From assembly GCA_030272585.1 (NCBI GenBank), contig BSYQ01000003.1:1178001-1242000 (forward strand): a DNA stretch of 64,000 nt, in the 5' to 3' direction. Position numbers and translations under genes: made by a program. This document shows, piece after piece, positions 20,001 to 32,600 of the stretch (positions within the stretch are counted from its first letter, which is position 1; the number at the start of each line of letters is the position of its first letter). The notes beneath the pieces are model-generated. The model was not told the DNA's origin. It did not search any database and saw nothing but the letters and a program-made list of their open reading frames with translations. This stretch comes from Bryopsis sp. KO-2023. Its lineage: Eukaryota > Chlorophyta > Ulvophyceae > Bryopsidales > Bryopsidaceae.

Positions 20001-23000
20001 ATGCCTCGTTCTGCGGAGGATGGGACGGAGAGCAAAATGCTGTTGCGTTTCTTCGTTTGTCGACGAGAGAGTCCTCGTAACAACGGCGCCTGGGTTGGAA
20101 TGAAATTCTGCAACTCAGGGTCATTGGAGGATTTCCCTGCTGACACCACCCTTTCGTCTTTTTGCTTTCCTTTGAGAGGGGAGCTCAATGCTGCAAAAAG
20201 GCTGGCAATGGAAGAGGTGATAAAAACTTGCTCAGCAATGTCTTGTGTCCAAGGATTTTGATCCAACTGCTACTCAGGATTTGTTTCTTTCCAAACCTTT
20301 TGTCAAGTTTCCCCCCCCTCCCCAACACCTTTTTGAAATTTCAATGGTCTTCAATGATTACAAATCTTTGGTTGAAAAAATTCCTCTTTATATGTATATA
20401 TATATACTTTGAGAAAATCATAATAGATTCCTCAAAATTGTGAATAAGGGCCTCTCCTTCTGTTGAAATTTCTTTGCTGTGCTTTGTGGGTTTTTTTAAT
20501 AATGGGGATTATTATTCTAACTGTGATAAAAATGTAACGGTTCAATGGCAACTTGATGTTGAGTTGGGTTTTTATTTTGATCATTAGGAGTATTCTTTCA
20601 CGATGACAGGGGGTCTGGGTGAACGAATGCATGCGTTTTGCCGGAGAGTCCACCCCCCATCCATCGACAGCAACGGTGCTAGATACCCCGTCGTTCTGTG
20701 CATGGTTTCCGAGGAGCTCTGGGGAACATTTCTTTTCAAGGTAAAAAAAAAGAAGAAAAAAAATCTTTTTTCTTTCTTTTTTTTTTTGAAAAGGGGGGGG
20801 GGGGGGGATGGACCCTCTCCTCTTCCTTTCTTTTCCCTCATTTCTTTTCATTTCGAGATTTCGATTCGCGGCCCTCATGCGATCGCACCATGAGTATTTC
20901 TGATCATGTTTTTGTTTTTGTTTTTTGGTTAGAAGAAGTAGAAGGTTGAATAAAGGAGTGGTTTGGTTGGATTTCCAGGTTCTTGAGGTGGTGGAAGGCT
21001 TAATGGAGCAGCAGAATTTGCTGACGGGGGCGAATCAAGATAGGTTGCCAACATCGTCCTCAGCAGCATGGTTTTTGAGGTTCCTGGGACTGCAACTGTC
21101 CACCACTCCAAGGCCTGGACAAATCCTCAGGTAAGATATCGAAAGAATCGAAACCAAAAGTTGTTTCTGGTAAAATCTAGTAATATTTTTGTTTTGGTAA
21201 GAGGGATTTGGGGGCGAAATAAGAATGAGCTACCTTTTTATTGGAATGCTTTCCATGTGCATATTCTGACCTTCAGAGGGTCTTCATTTTTATTTTTTTT
21301 CGAAAACTGCATTGGTTTGTTTTGATAACAGAATTCCTTTTCCGACCCTTCAATCTCCGTTGGGGATTTCTCCTGCTGAGCGGATTCCTGCATTGAACGA
21401 GTCAAACGACGCCTTGCTTTGGTGAGAAACATGTTCAAAAAAATAGCAGCTTTTTTTTCAGAAAAAGTTAGAAACATCCCTTAAGGATTCATCAAAGATT
21501 TTGGTAAAAGCAATAGGTGGTTATCAACGAGACCATATTCATACATTAAAATGTAAAGGATGGTCCATTTTATCTGGAAGAAGTGCTGTGGAGGTAAACT
21601 AAACACGAGCTTCATAAATAAATGGCCTATCTAACACCCGGTTTCCTTCCAAATTTGGTGCAGCACCGATGAGTTCATCGAGCTCCAAGTTCCCCCTCTG
21701 ACTGGTGGGGATCGATCGATTGCAGGTGTGTCGTTGGCCCGACTGGTGTGGCGAATCCCCACACCCTGCCTATTGACCTTGTTGGCAGGGTTGCTTCTGG
21801 AACGCCGAATCCTCATGATTTCAAGATCCAGGGATGTGTTATCATCAGCAGTGCATGCAGCAGCCTCCCTGCTGTACCCGTTCAAGTACGCCCTCATCAG
21901 GGATCAAGCAAAAAGAACGAAACGAAACAATAGGGTCGAAATTTTTAAACATAATTTTATTTTTTTAGGGATTTGCTATTTAGCATCAGCTCGGCTTGAT
22001 TCAGTTTCCACTGAGTCTTATGTTTTTTTTGGACAATGGGTAGAGCCCTTTGCGTGAGGGTGTTTCGTTTTTTTTTGGTTTTCAGGTGGCACCATGTATA
22101 TTTGCCGATCGTGCCTGAGAACTTGATCGATTATGTAATGGCCCCGATCCCTTTTCTCATCGGTCTGCCGGCCCAGCTCCTGTCAGCGATCAAGGGGTTG
22201 CCCATGAGCGAAGTGACAGTCATCGATTTGGACCTCGGCCGATGCGAACCGGAGCCCGGGTCCGATGGGGACGATGCTCAAGTTTTACCCATGAGGGAAA
22301 AACTGGAGGATGCAATCCGGGATTGCGTCAAGAAACTCCGGTCGCCGTCGGAATTTGAAGGAAATCAAACAATTTTAGGTAATGGGTGCTCAAGGGGTGG
22401 AGAGGGGGGGGGTTGTTCAATTCTCGTGAGATTTTCATCTGACTCGGCTCCTGCAATTTGATTATGACTAAAAAACCTTTTTTTTGCTGCGTTTTTCATG
22501 GATTTTTTAATAAACTGTGTTTCGGCACCTTGGCCGTTGATCAAAATCTTCATGTTTAGCCCTTGGTACCAGTGCGGTCGAATGTTTGAAGCACCCACAC
22601 AGAGTTTTCTTGTTTTGATCGCTGATTTTGGTTGTGGGTTGGACGCAGGGATCCTGACGGACTATTTTGTACAGATATTCAAGGGCTATCGAGGCTTTAT
22701 CAGGAGAATGTCGGATGATCACTCATTGGGTATTGTGGGGGAAGCCAACCATTCTCGGCGCTCCAGTTTTGAGGATAGCACGTTGCGTGGGGAAGACACC
22801 TTTTTCGATTTCCCGGCTTTCGTACAATCTCGCAAGTGAGTGTCCATCCTTTCACATCAAAACTTGACTGGAAGCAGCATAATAAGGGAGGTTCATGCTG
22901 CTGGATATGGTAAATCCCTAGTCGTTCCACCCCCCACCCCACCCCATCCTGCATATATACTGAAAGCTCCCCACTGTGTGTGTTTCCGAAGGAAAAACGA

Positions 23001-24530
23001 GATGAGGCAGTTTCTGGCGCTGTTTCGTCAGAGCCAAATGTTTGAGGTGATGATCCAAGACAGACTGGCGATGGCCTCGGACAACAGCTTCCCCACGGAC
23101 GATTGCTTTGAGCAGAAAATCACAATGGTGGACGATCACATGTCTCGTCGAATGGGCGGGCTCAGACAGCCGGTCAGAAGCTTGTCGAAAACTTTATCCC
23201 TCAAACGCTCAAAGCTGAAGGTGGCCCTCTCGCCGTCGCTCCAGCACAGGGCTGCTGCTGCTGTTTCCACCGTAAGTTGCTTTACCCCCCCCCCTCCCTT
23301 CTCCCTTTTTTCAGAATACCCAAAATAATGTTTAGGTGGGGGCTGTTTTGCTGCATCCAGGATGGAAACCCAGGCTGTGTGTTGGATTTTCTCACCTGTC
23401 GGTATTCCTTGCACTTCCATTTGCTGGCATCATTGCTGCTCAAAAACACGAAATCAGTGCAATTTTGGCTTTCTTCTTTCTAGGTCAGTGATCTCGCACC
23501 GGAAGCTTTGAGGAAAGCCGTATCTCGACGGAATCAAACCATCGAAATGCCGACGTCGCCAGTAAGGAGAGGACAGTCCCCTCCCAAATTGACCCGATTC
23601 GCCAGCACCATATCATCCACCAATTCCGAAGGCCAATCTGAGGTCGAGTCCGCTCCTGAACACCCCACCAAGGCTTCCAGCGACCCTTCGATCCACGCTA
23701 AGAGCGCCTCCGTCGATTTCGCATTGCCAGACCCTTTGTTGAACGAGATGGTGAATTTGATCAGTCTGGACGACCCGATTTTGGATGGTGGAGAGAGCAG
23801 TGTGGCGACAAGGCCATCAGGTTCATTTGACGAAAGCCCGTTTGGGGAACCCGATGCTTTCGCCTCATCGACTCAGTTTGGTTCAGGCAGCCAGGAATTG
23901 GAGGCACCTCTGGATTTCAGCGACTCTGAAACCTGGGATGGAAGCTTGGGCCGACAGTCGATGGACACGTTTAGTCATTCGTGGCCTGCTTCAGGGACCA
24001 ATTCGACTGTCGAGGTGGATGGACCAGGGAGGAAAGAGTCGATCGGGGTGGTCGAACCGGAAAGCGTTAACTGGAATCAATTGATCAACTCGCTTGCAGG
24101 GAAGGACATAACAGCGGGGCGGGGCTCCACACCCACAGCCGAAACTGGTGCAAGAGGGCCGTCGAGTCAGACACCCAATGGGGATGTTCCGACAGTAGAT
24201 ACTTCTGTCGAACATCCTTCACCATTTTTGGTGTTTCCTGCAGAGGAGACGGCAGGTGTTGGTCCGTTGAATTCCAGTGGTAATGATTCGGTGGAGGATA
24301 TGGGGAGCAGGCCAGAATTCGGAAGGACTTTCAGTCGAGTGGATAGGCTCAGGATGAAATCACAGAAACGACTGGAGGAAATGTTCGCTTCTAATTTGAG
24401 GTCTTTCGACCATTCGATCAGTGCGGCGGCTCGACCTGGGGCGGTCCTTTGGAAATTACCACAGCATCCATCCAGGAATCCGTCCCCCTATAACACCCCC
24501 ATGAAAACCCCCATGCGAGAAAAATCATGA
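20001..24530 (+). CDS. DENN-domain protein, probable Rab GTPase exchange factor
   Basis: DENN proteins load GTP on Rab GTPases in membrane traffic. Exons 20001-20216, 20588-20740, 20979-21130, 21332-21421, 21664-21885, 22086-22378, 22649-22835, 22992-23271 and 23484-24530 join cleanly to 879 aa. The uDENN part is in exons 1-2 (TTLSSFCFPLRG, FTMTGGLGERMHAFCRRV, YPVVLCMVS). The cDENN core is in exons 5-6 (TLLAGLLLERRILMISRSR, AAASLLYPFKWHHVYLPIVP, LIDYVMAPIPFLIGLP, VIDLDLGRC). A dDENN-like helical part is in exons 7-8 (YFVQIFKGYRGFIRRM, DTFFDFPAFVQSRK, MRQFLALFRQSQMFEVMIQDR). The last exon is a long S/P/E-rich disordered tail. The first exon is the least certain: another upstream exon is possible because the N-terminus is short before uDENN. 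Confidence 0.9.
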
Positions 24531-27083
24531 AAGGGGAAAAAGAAAATTGAAAAGGGAAAAATGATAGGAAGAATGTAGTGAGGGGTTGTATTTATTTTGG
24601 GTTTTTTTCCCCTTTCAATGATGTATTTGTAGTTTTCGGTGGTGGTGTTTGTTTTTCTTTCTCAAATTGGAAATGAGGTCGTGTTAGGGGTGGGGATTAG
24701 ATGTGAGTGAGTTATCTATTTATATACAAATATTTCATGTTTTTCATTTGCAGGGGGTACCTGGGTTCACTGTTTTTTTCTTTGATCGCATTCAAAGTCA
24801 TAAAAAAAAAGATAGGCAAAAAAGAAAGATCTAATGGTAAGAAGAAGATAGGCAGAAAAAAGAAAAAAGATCTAATATGTAAAAAGCAAGTTCGAGCTTT
24901 TTGTTTTGTTGTGCATCCTTGAAGATTCAAGCTTCCTTAGTTTAAAAACGAATTTATAGTTTTTGATGGGTAGGCAAAAAAAAAATACAATATGGTGGAA
25001 GAGCAGGTATGTTTTGGGTGGGGGGAAAAGGAGGGTTGTTCTGTTTTTACGATCTGAAAGCGGGTCAGTGGAAAATTGTGGGTTTTCATTTTTCAAGTCT
25101 GTGAGGAAGGAGCAAAAAAAACAATTCGGGGGGGGGGGAGAGAGGGGGAAACCGGACCTCCAAAAAATGATATTGGGTTTCAGTGTGTACATGATTCTTT
25201 TGCTCTCGGTGTGCGTTCATTTGGTTGTGTTTTTTCTTTGAATGTGTGCCAATGGGTTTTTAATTTTAAGCGAGGATTGAGGTTAGATAGGGGTCGGATA
25301 GCGAATGAACGTGTTTTTGATTTCTTGTGGATGTATCTTTCTATTTGATGTTATCTGTTGGGTTTTGATTGTGGGAGTCCGGGTTTGAGGGGAGGGGTGG
25401 GGTGGGGTGCCAGGTCTTGACAAAAGGGCTACCCCCCACCCCCACCCCCCTCCTTTGTTTTTAAATCTACTTTTTCAGCACTGCAGCAAAAAACACCTGA
25501 CATGGAGATGGGAAACAAAGGAGCACGATTTCCTGTTTGTTTTGCTGAAGTTCTTAATTTCGGGTGTTCTAATGATTTGACAGGATACCCTGACTGAGCA
25601 ATGCTGTCTAAGTGACTGTGGTTTTGTTGAGTGATGGGGTGGGAAAATTGAAAATCGGAAGTCTTTAATTTTGGGCCGACCTCTTCGGAAGTGTATTGAA
25701 CATGTCTATTAAATTGTGTTGCTGTTGGTTTGACTGGACTGCTTCAGGTGATGATCAGTAGCTACAATATAGTTTTTACCCAAAAGAGGCCCTCACCCCC
25801 ATAATGGCGGAGAAACACAAATGCATGTACGTGTGGGTATGTATGTGAACACCATGTGAAAAACCCAGAACATAAAGCGATTAATCCATCTAGCTGCGTT
25901 ATGACATGTGCGCGGCGAGACAGGTGAAGGAGCTTTGTCTACATGGTGTTCTTGCTTGATGTAAAAACAGCTGGAGGGGTTTGGCCATTGTTTTGCTTCA
26001 GGGACTTGGAGGGGGGTCTTATGATGTTCGATTCTTCAACAAAAAAATCGGTTTCAATTGTTGTAGAAACAGATATCTGTTCTTTACTCGTTTGGTAGTC
26101 GAGGTCTACAATTTTCAGTTCTTCTGGTCGCATTTGTCAGAACTGTCCACACTGTATTTGGTAGTCCAAACAGACCCAAAAAGCCTCCTGCATTCCAAGG
26201 AGAAAGGAAAAACCCCAAAGCATAGCCACACACACATGACCATCCACGTGTGTGTTACCTTGAACTTACTGCAGATGTCAACAGGATGCCGTAGAAAGAA
26301 CACTTTTTCGGCAAGGTTATTGTGTTTTGGTTTGGTTTGCCTGTTGTCTTGTTGTGGTCCTGTTATCATTGATCTTATCGTCCAGAGCAACAATACAGCT
26401 CAAGACAAAACCAGTCGCAGCAAGTAAGAAACACCCACGCCGGGATAGATAAGTTGGTCTTGGGTTCGATTTCGGAGCTCTGGTTTTATCCATGCGCACG
26501 GATATGCATGCTTTCGTGTTGGCGTGTTTTCCGTATTATTGTGACAGAAACTGGGGGTCCCCCACAGACAGCAACGATGGGGTGTTCTTAGTGCGAGAAA
26601 GATAATGAACGGTTATGTGAGTTTGTGAGTTGTGCAAGAAGTTGAAAAACAGGTGTAGATAGACTCAAAGAACTTGAGGGAATATTTTGCCCTGTGTTGT
26701 AGCGTGAAAGCTCTTACAACAATGACCACACAAAGGGGAATACGTAACCAACAACACAGACGGTTGTATCCCTCTAACTGTCGTACAATCACGACATCAA
26801 CTTTGTGGGTTCAACACCTGTCTGTAAGAGTTTTCTATGCAAATTATTCAGCAACAGTTGCTGGTTTGTGAAAAGTGTACTGTTTGGTCAGTCGTCCTGG
26901 CTTGAGAGTAGAACGTTTGTGTTAAAAAGGGCCTATGCTTGCTCGATTTGGCCAAGTGGTCGTTGTATCTGTGTGGTGCTCACCATGTGTTCTTTATATG
27001 GTTTCGGAGTCTGGCTTTGTTCCTGGGCCCTCTCTGCCCCCCCTTGGTAGTGTGTGCCGGCTCAGCTCGCACATCACGACTCA
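24531..27083. other. Intergenic region with homopolymer runs
   Basis: This is T-rich and G-run sequence (G runs near 25020, 25127 and 25390; a C run near 25432). No coding frame with a recognisable domain or consistent splice sites was found on either strand. Confidence 0.5.
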
Positions 27084-27660
27084 ATGTCGGACATGAAAAC
27101 CGAATTGAAGATACTGAGGATGGAGACGGAAAAGCTTAGGGAACAGATAGTCGTGTTGAAACAAGAAGTCAAGTATCTAAAGGACTTAATTGTTAACATC
27201 TAACGTTAGGGGCAGTTTGAAGGATGGATCGACTCCACGGCCGTGTGTGAACCTCCCGCGACATCTTCACAGATTCAGACGTTGTTGTCACATGTCTCAA
27301 TTATCATGGAGTCCCAGGCCCAAATACAAAAAGGACTTGAAAGAAAGGGTTGATGAGGGATTTTGAGATTATCTTTCTCAAAACTGTGAATAAAACAGAT
27401 GGATCGATCCAAACAGGACCAGCTCTTGCTCGAACTTAATGAAAAATATGGAGTTCAAAACCAAAAAATGGAGGGAACCGAGCCTAGTATTGGGCCCCTG
27501 TACAAACGAAGTCTCAAGGAGCTGGATGCGCTGAGAGGACAGCTCGATTACCTCTTAGAAAAGAATATGACCAGGCCCTAACACAGAGCCCTTATGGCTC
27601 CCCAGTTTTATTCGTTCCTAATAGTCAGGAGACTATTGCAATTCTTCTTCAACTGTTGTT
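27084..27660 (+). pseudogene. Decayed Ty3/gypsy retrotransposon relic
   Basis: A short ATG frame at 27084 encodes a coiled coil (KTELKILRMETEKLREQIVV). After stops, 27399-27581 reads GPLYKRSLKELDALRGQLDY LLEKNMTRP, the conserved stretch just before the RT palm in gypsy pol. A frame change then gives SPYGSPVLFVPN, the next RT motif. The order matches pol but stops and a shift break it; no LTRs are seen. Confidence 0.7.
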
Positions 27661-29504
27661 TTGAAAAAGCCGTGGTGTGATTCTCACATCGAGTTGTCTT
27701 TTGATTAACAAAAATAGCCATTGAAAAATTCTTTGAAACGAAAGGAAACAATACTCCTCACTCCATTTGAAAAGGTACAACCACAGTTCCCCTTCAGCCC
27801 TTCAATTTCAAAAACACATTTGGTCATGTAAAGTGGGCTTCATTTTCAAAATTGCTTTCACTTAAGGCCACCTGTGGGAATATCACTTCATAACAGTTCA
27901 CAGACTTTTGGAGCTCCGTGTTCCATTGCTTTCAGTGATTCTGGCCATGCTTGGTGAAACCCCCAAAAAGAGAAACCAATGTTCATTTTGTACGTACAGG
28001 TGTTCAAGAACTTCCAAACGAAAGGAGCCCTTCAACGAATTATGGATCAGGGAATGGAAAAATGAAAAAGGATAATAGGTGTTTTGCTGGTTGTGTTGCT
28101 TGCACCAGATCTCTCTGAAGGTTACAACTGTCCACACAACACCGCAAATTCGTTTTTGGTCAGACGAATTCCCCCCCTCCCCAGCAAGTCATAACAACCC
28201 AACCAATGCATTGAGCTTGAAAACCGTCAACGAGTGTAGTGGGATTGCACAGCCACTCATGAAACTGCAAAGCTGGTAACTTACCAGTTGAAGATTTTGT
28301 CAGAGCGAAGAGAATATGGTTGGAAAGGAATGTTTGTGCTGACCATTGCATGACAGACAGAGTGTGGCTGGATGGAAGCAGTGGTGTAGGGCATGTCATA
28401 TTTGGTTGTTAGTTGTACAATTATGAGGAATGACGGTTAGGGTGGCTAGGAGGGACTGGCTATGACAGTACTTTTTTATGGCTGGCGTGATTGCCATTTT
28501 AACGGTGTTTCCTTGCATCTTTTTTGCTCCAGGCGAATGATAAAACCTTTATGTGTACGAAACGGCCACATGTCAGAAGGGCATGCGATTGTGGTTGTCC
28601 GAGATATGCCAGTTAGCACTGCATGGCATGACTAAGTTGATTGTACAGTTTTGATTGCTGCATTGTACAGTCTCAGAGGATATAAGAAGGATTTGTTGCA
28701 CATGCAATAATATTCCGATTGCCCTCACTAACTTGACCTTCACGCTCTCTTTCTCACAATCCATTTCAGGTTTTTGGTAGTGGAACTGACGACTGGTCAG
28801 TTGCCAGAAACAAGGGACGGTTTGAATTGATTGGATTGAACTGGTCGTGCCGCCAGACGGTTAGGAGGAGGTGGTTTGGCAGTGTAAGGCCTTGCGTGAA
28901 CTAAGTGTAACTGATGTGGAAAGAAAATCGATCTACAAAATTTCTCAGAAAAAAGTTAATTTTTCCACAATACCTTCAAAAACACACGAGTTGTCAATGT
29001 TAGAGACAGTAACCACCGACATTGTCCGTAGAAGCTAATTCACTACTTCCAGACATGCTCATGCAAAATGTGAAACCGCCTCGTTTCTTAACAGATGGGG
29101 TCATCTTTTCAAACATTCACCATAGTTTGTGGGGTGGTTTAAAGGTGGGAGATGAATCCAGAATTTGGCGAAACATTAAGGATGAGGGCGGCTCAAAGAG
29201 ACTAATGAGTAATGGGAAATGAGACTTGTGCCCAGCATTTGCCTCCTATAGTAATTCAGAAAATAATGTTCGCAAAGGTTGTTTGCGCGTTTTCATTTCT
29301 TGGAGATATTATCTGAGAGTCCCATATTAGTTGTGCTCAACCACACCAACTGTTATTTGAAGATGGATATCGACATTTACAACTGTGTCCATCACCGCGT
29401 TGTGGACTGCCCAGCTGCTATCAACCACCCATTCCAAATCATAACAAAATGTGGAAATTTTCCAAGTATAAGTGTACAACTGGGATGGCGACTTGTATTC
29501 TCTT
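27661..29504. other. Intergenic region, no gene supported
   Basis: No frame, RNA fold or repeat here could be tied to a known feature. It is the flank into which the compact Ty3 element inserted. Confidence 0.5.
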
Positions 29505-29508
29505 ATGG

Positions 29509-29657
29509 TGTCAGAATTGATGGGAAGGTAGCTCGTGATTGATTAGAAGGAGTCATTTCATAGAATTAGAACATGGGATAGATCGAACATGGTTGTGGTT
29601 AAAAGAACGGAGGTACCTTGATTCGATGTAAGCAGCTGTTTACTCACGTTCTTGATA
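29509..29657 (+). repeat. 5' LTR of element 3
   Basis: It begins TGTCAGAATTGATGGG and ends CGTTCTTGATA. At 149 bp it is very short for a Ty3 LTR. Its TATA-like signal is weak (TTAAAAG near 29600). Confidence 0.93.
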
Positions 29658-32600
29658 TGGTTTCGGAGCTTGGGAAAACGAAGTTTTCAACCTGGACAAG
29701 GGAAGTAGCTGAATGGGCTATTCCGTATGCTGGGTGTGGGGGGATTTCTTTTGAGGAGAAATCGTATGCGTTACTGCGATTAGCGGTCCCAGGAAGCCCA
29801 GCATGTCGGCTGTTTGCGAACAGAATCGAAAGGGTCCAAACGCAAGGACTGGAATTGAATTTTATTAACGGGAAATATGCGGGAGAAGATGCCACGGAGT
29901 TTACGGTGTTCGCTAGTCCTTTGAGTGCGGTTGGAGCCGCTGAAGCATGGATTATTTTGGTCGCTGAGTTACGGGCGGCGCTTCCTACAGACCTGGCGTC
30001 AGATGAGCAAAAGCTGCGCAGGGAGAAAATGCGACCTAAGGAAAAACTGGAGCATTTCACGACTCGTTTTTGTCAGGCAGCAGATCAAATGGATAAACTC
30101 GCAGAAACGGTGAAGTGCAGTATTCTATATTCGCATCTCCCGAAGTCAGCACAGGAACTCGTGCGTTCATTGCCTAAGTCTTCGACTACTCTCAAGGCAA
30201 TGCTGGAGCGTTTGCATGAGAGCCTTGCGTGGGATTCTGGAGGAGGAGCTGTTGGTTCCGCCGCGGACCCAATGGAAATTGATACAGTTAATGTGCAGAG
30301 TGTTATCCAGGGCGAACGGGTCGAGTTTTCCGCTATTAAAACGATGCAGGATTTTCGTATGGCTTCACGCCATTTGGCCCGCAGGAATCAGGGCTATCGC
30401 AATTTTTTACAGGATGTGTTACGTGACGGAGCTCGTGGGACTCAGCGCCAGGGTCGTTTTCAGAATCGGCCATGGCAGAGGCCTAAGAATTATCGCCAGG
30501 GTCAACCAGAAAGGGAGAAAATTTTTAATATCGATGTTCCAGTTTTCGAAGATGCCTTGTTTGGAGGAGGTGTTGAGACGAATCAGGGGGACACCGAGGA
30601 GCAAGCCCAGGGGGTTAACACTGTAAAAATGACCAGTTCGGGTTCGCTATTGTTTTGCCCTGCCGTGGTTAACGCACAGGTCACGTGCAATGGGCTTATT
30701 GATACAGGTGCTGGAGTTTCTTTGATTTCGGCGAAGATTGCGAAGTTGGCCGGTGCTGTTCCTCAACCTACGGAGCGCGTTTTGCGCTGTGCTAATCAGT
30801 CGGCGTTGACTTGTTTGGGTACTGCTCAGGTGACGCTCACTATTGGACAAACATCTCTTCAGCAATGGGTTTTTGTTTGTCCCGAGTTGGGTTACGACAT
30901 GATTTTGGGGAACGACGTTCTTAGTGAGCTCAAGGCCAAGCCCAATCCCGCGCATCGGGTTTTAGAACTTCCTCGTCAACCAGCCGTTCAATGTTTGGCC
31001 GTCGCTCCTGATTCGGTTGATGATCAAGGGGTTGTTTGGCGTTTAACGGCTGCTGAACCCTTGCCAGTGCAGCCAGTGGTTAAGGATGGTGTGTTGTTCT
31101 GTGCCTTGGGGTCCTCTCGGGTTATTGCTGCCCAATCCACCCTTACTGTGGTACTCCCTATTGTACCCTCGACCTCGGTGGCGTTTTTTGATTCTGGACG
31201 TTTGCCAGCGGGTGTATCGGCTTCTTCGGCCATTTGGATGCGTGGCCACTCTCTGCGAGTTACTCTTACTAATGCCACAGCTACGCCGGTTATGTTGGGA
31301 AGTCGGACAGCGATTGCTGGGGTTTTGTTGGCGGCAACGACAGTGGAGTTGAAGCAAGCGGATGGGATTGTTCGTACTCTCGCCACTTATTCCCCTCCCA
31401 CCACTCCCGCTACTATGGTTGCTAATGTTCGGCCCTGTGCTGCGGATTTACCCTCGCAATTTCCGGCCTTGTTTGCGTCGACAGTGGGCTCGTTCAAACC
31501 TGAGGTCATCGAGGAATTGCCTTTTGTTTCGACTCCTAGCACGCTTGCACCCCCCCAACCTCCCTTGGTGGGTCAGGAGTTTCTTGCTGCTCAGCAACAG
31601 ATCACCACCTGGACCAAGCAAGGCGTTCTGCGGCCAGTTTCCTGGACCCCTCGGGTAATGGCCCCTTTTTTTATGGTTCCCAAACCTCATTCCTCTGCAT
31701 TGCGTATGGTCGTGGATTTTCGTTTGCTTAACGCCTCAGTGCGTCAAGTATTTTCTCCAGGCTTGCATCGCCATGCCTTGGTTCGTACCTTAGGGCAAAA
31801 GAAAATTTTTTCTACTCTGGATGTGTCGTCGGCGTTCACTTGTATTCGCCTGCATCCGTCGTTGCATAAGTTTTTTGGGATTTGTTTCGACCACCAATTT
31901 TTCGTTTTTACTCGGTTGCCCTTTGGGTTTCATAATTCAATGCATTGGTTTTTGCGGGCAATTCAATATTCTCTCAGCCGTGTTCGTTCTCGGTTACGAA
32001 AAGAGGTCCCGGATGCGGAATTATCGGGGTATGTTGATGATCTTTGTTTGGGGTCGGATTCTATTGAGTCCCACCGTCGCGCGTTGCTTATTCTTTGTGA
32101 AGAGCTTCAGCGCGATGGTTGGGTGCTTAATTTTGCGAAGTGTTCGTTTTTTCAGAATGAGGTCTGTTTCGTGGGGGTTCGTTTTTCCGCCCAGGGGGTT
32201 TGTTTGGATCCTTCGGTGATTACTAAGGTCGCTCAATTTCAGCGCCCGGTTTCCCGATTGCAGTTGCGGAGTTTTTTCGGTTTATGTTTGGGGCTGATTC
32301 CTTTCAACCCCAATGTGTCGGCGGTTCTTGCTCGCCTGCGTGCTTATTGTCAGGCCCCTCCAGATCGGTTCTCTACGCCGGAGTTTTGTCGAGATTGGGA
32401 TACCGTGGTCACTCGGCTTACGTCTGCCCTTTGGCGATTGCATTATTGGCAGCCACATTCCGACGAGCCCTTGCGTCTGTACGTTGACAGTTCGTCCTTG
32501 GCTCATGGTGCTCTCTTGGTGCAAGGTCAGCGACTGGTGGCTATGTGGAGTGCCTATAATACTCAGCCCTTTCGCTCCTCCAATTTTTCGGAACTGCGAG

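Noticed and set aside
26415-26475. tRNA-like GGTTCGATTT motif
   Set aside because: The A-box candidate is too close and no cloverleaf stems form.
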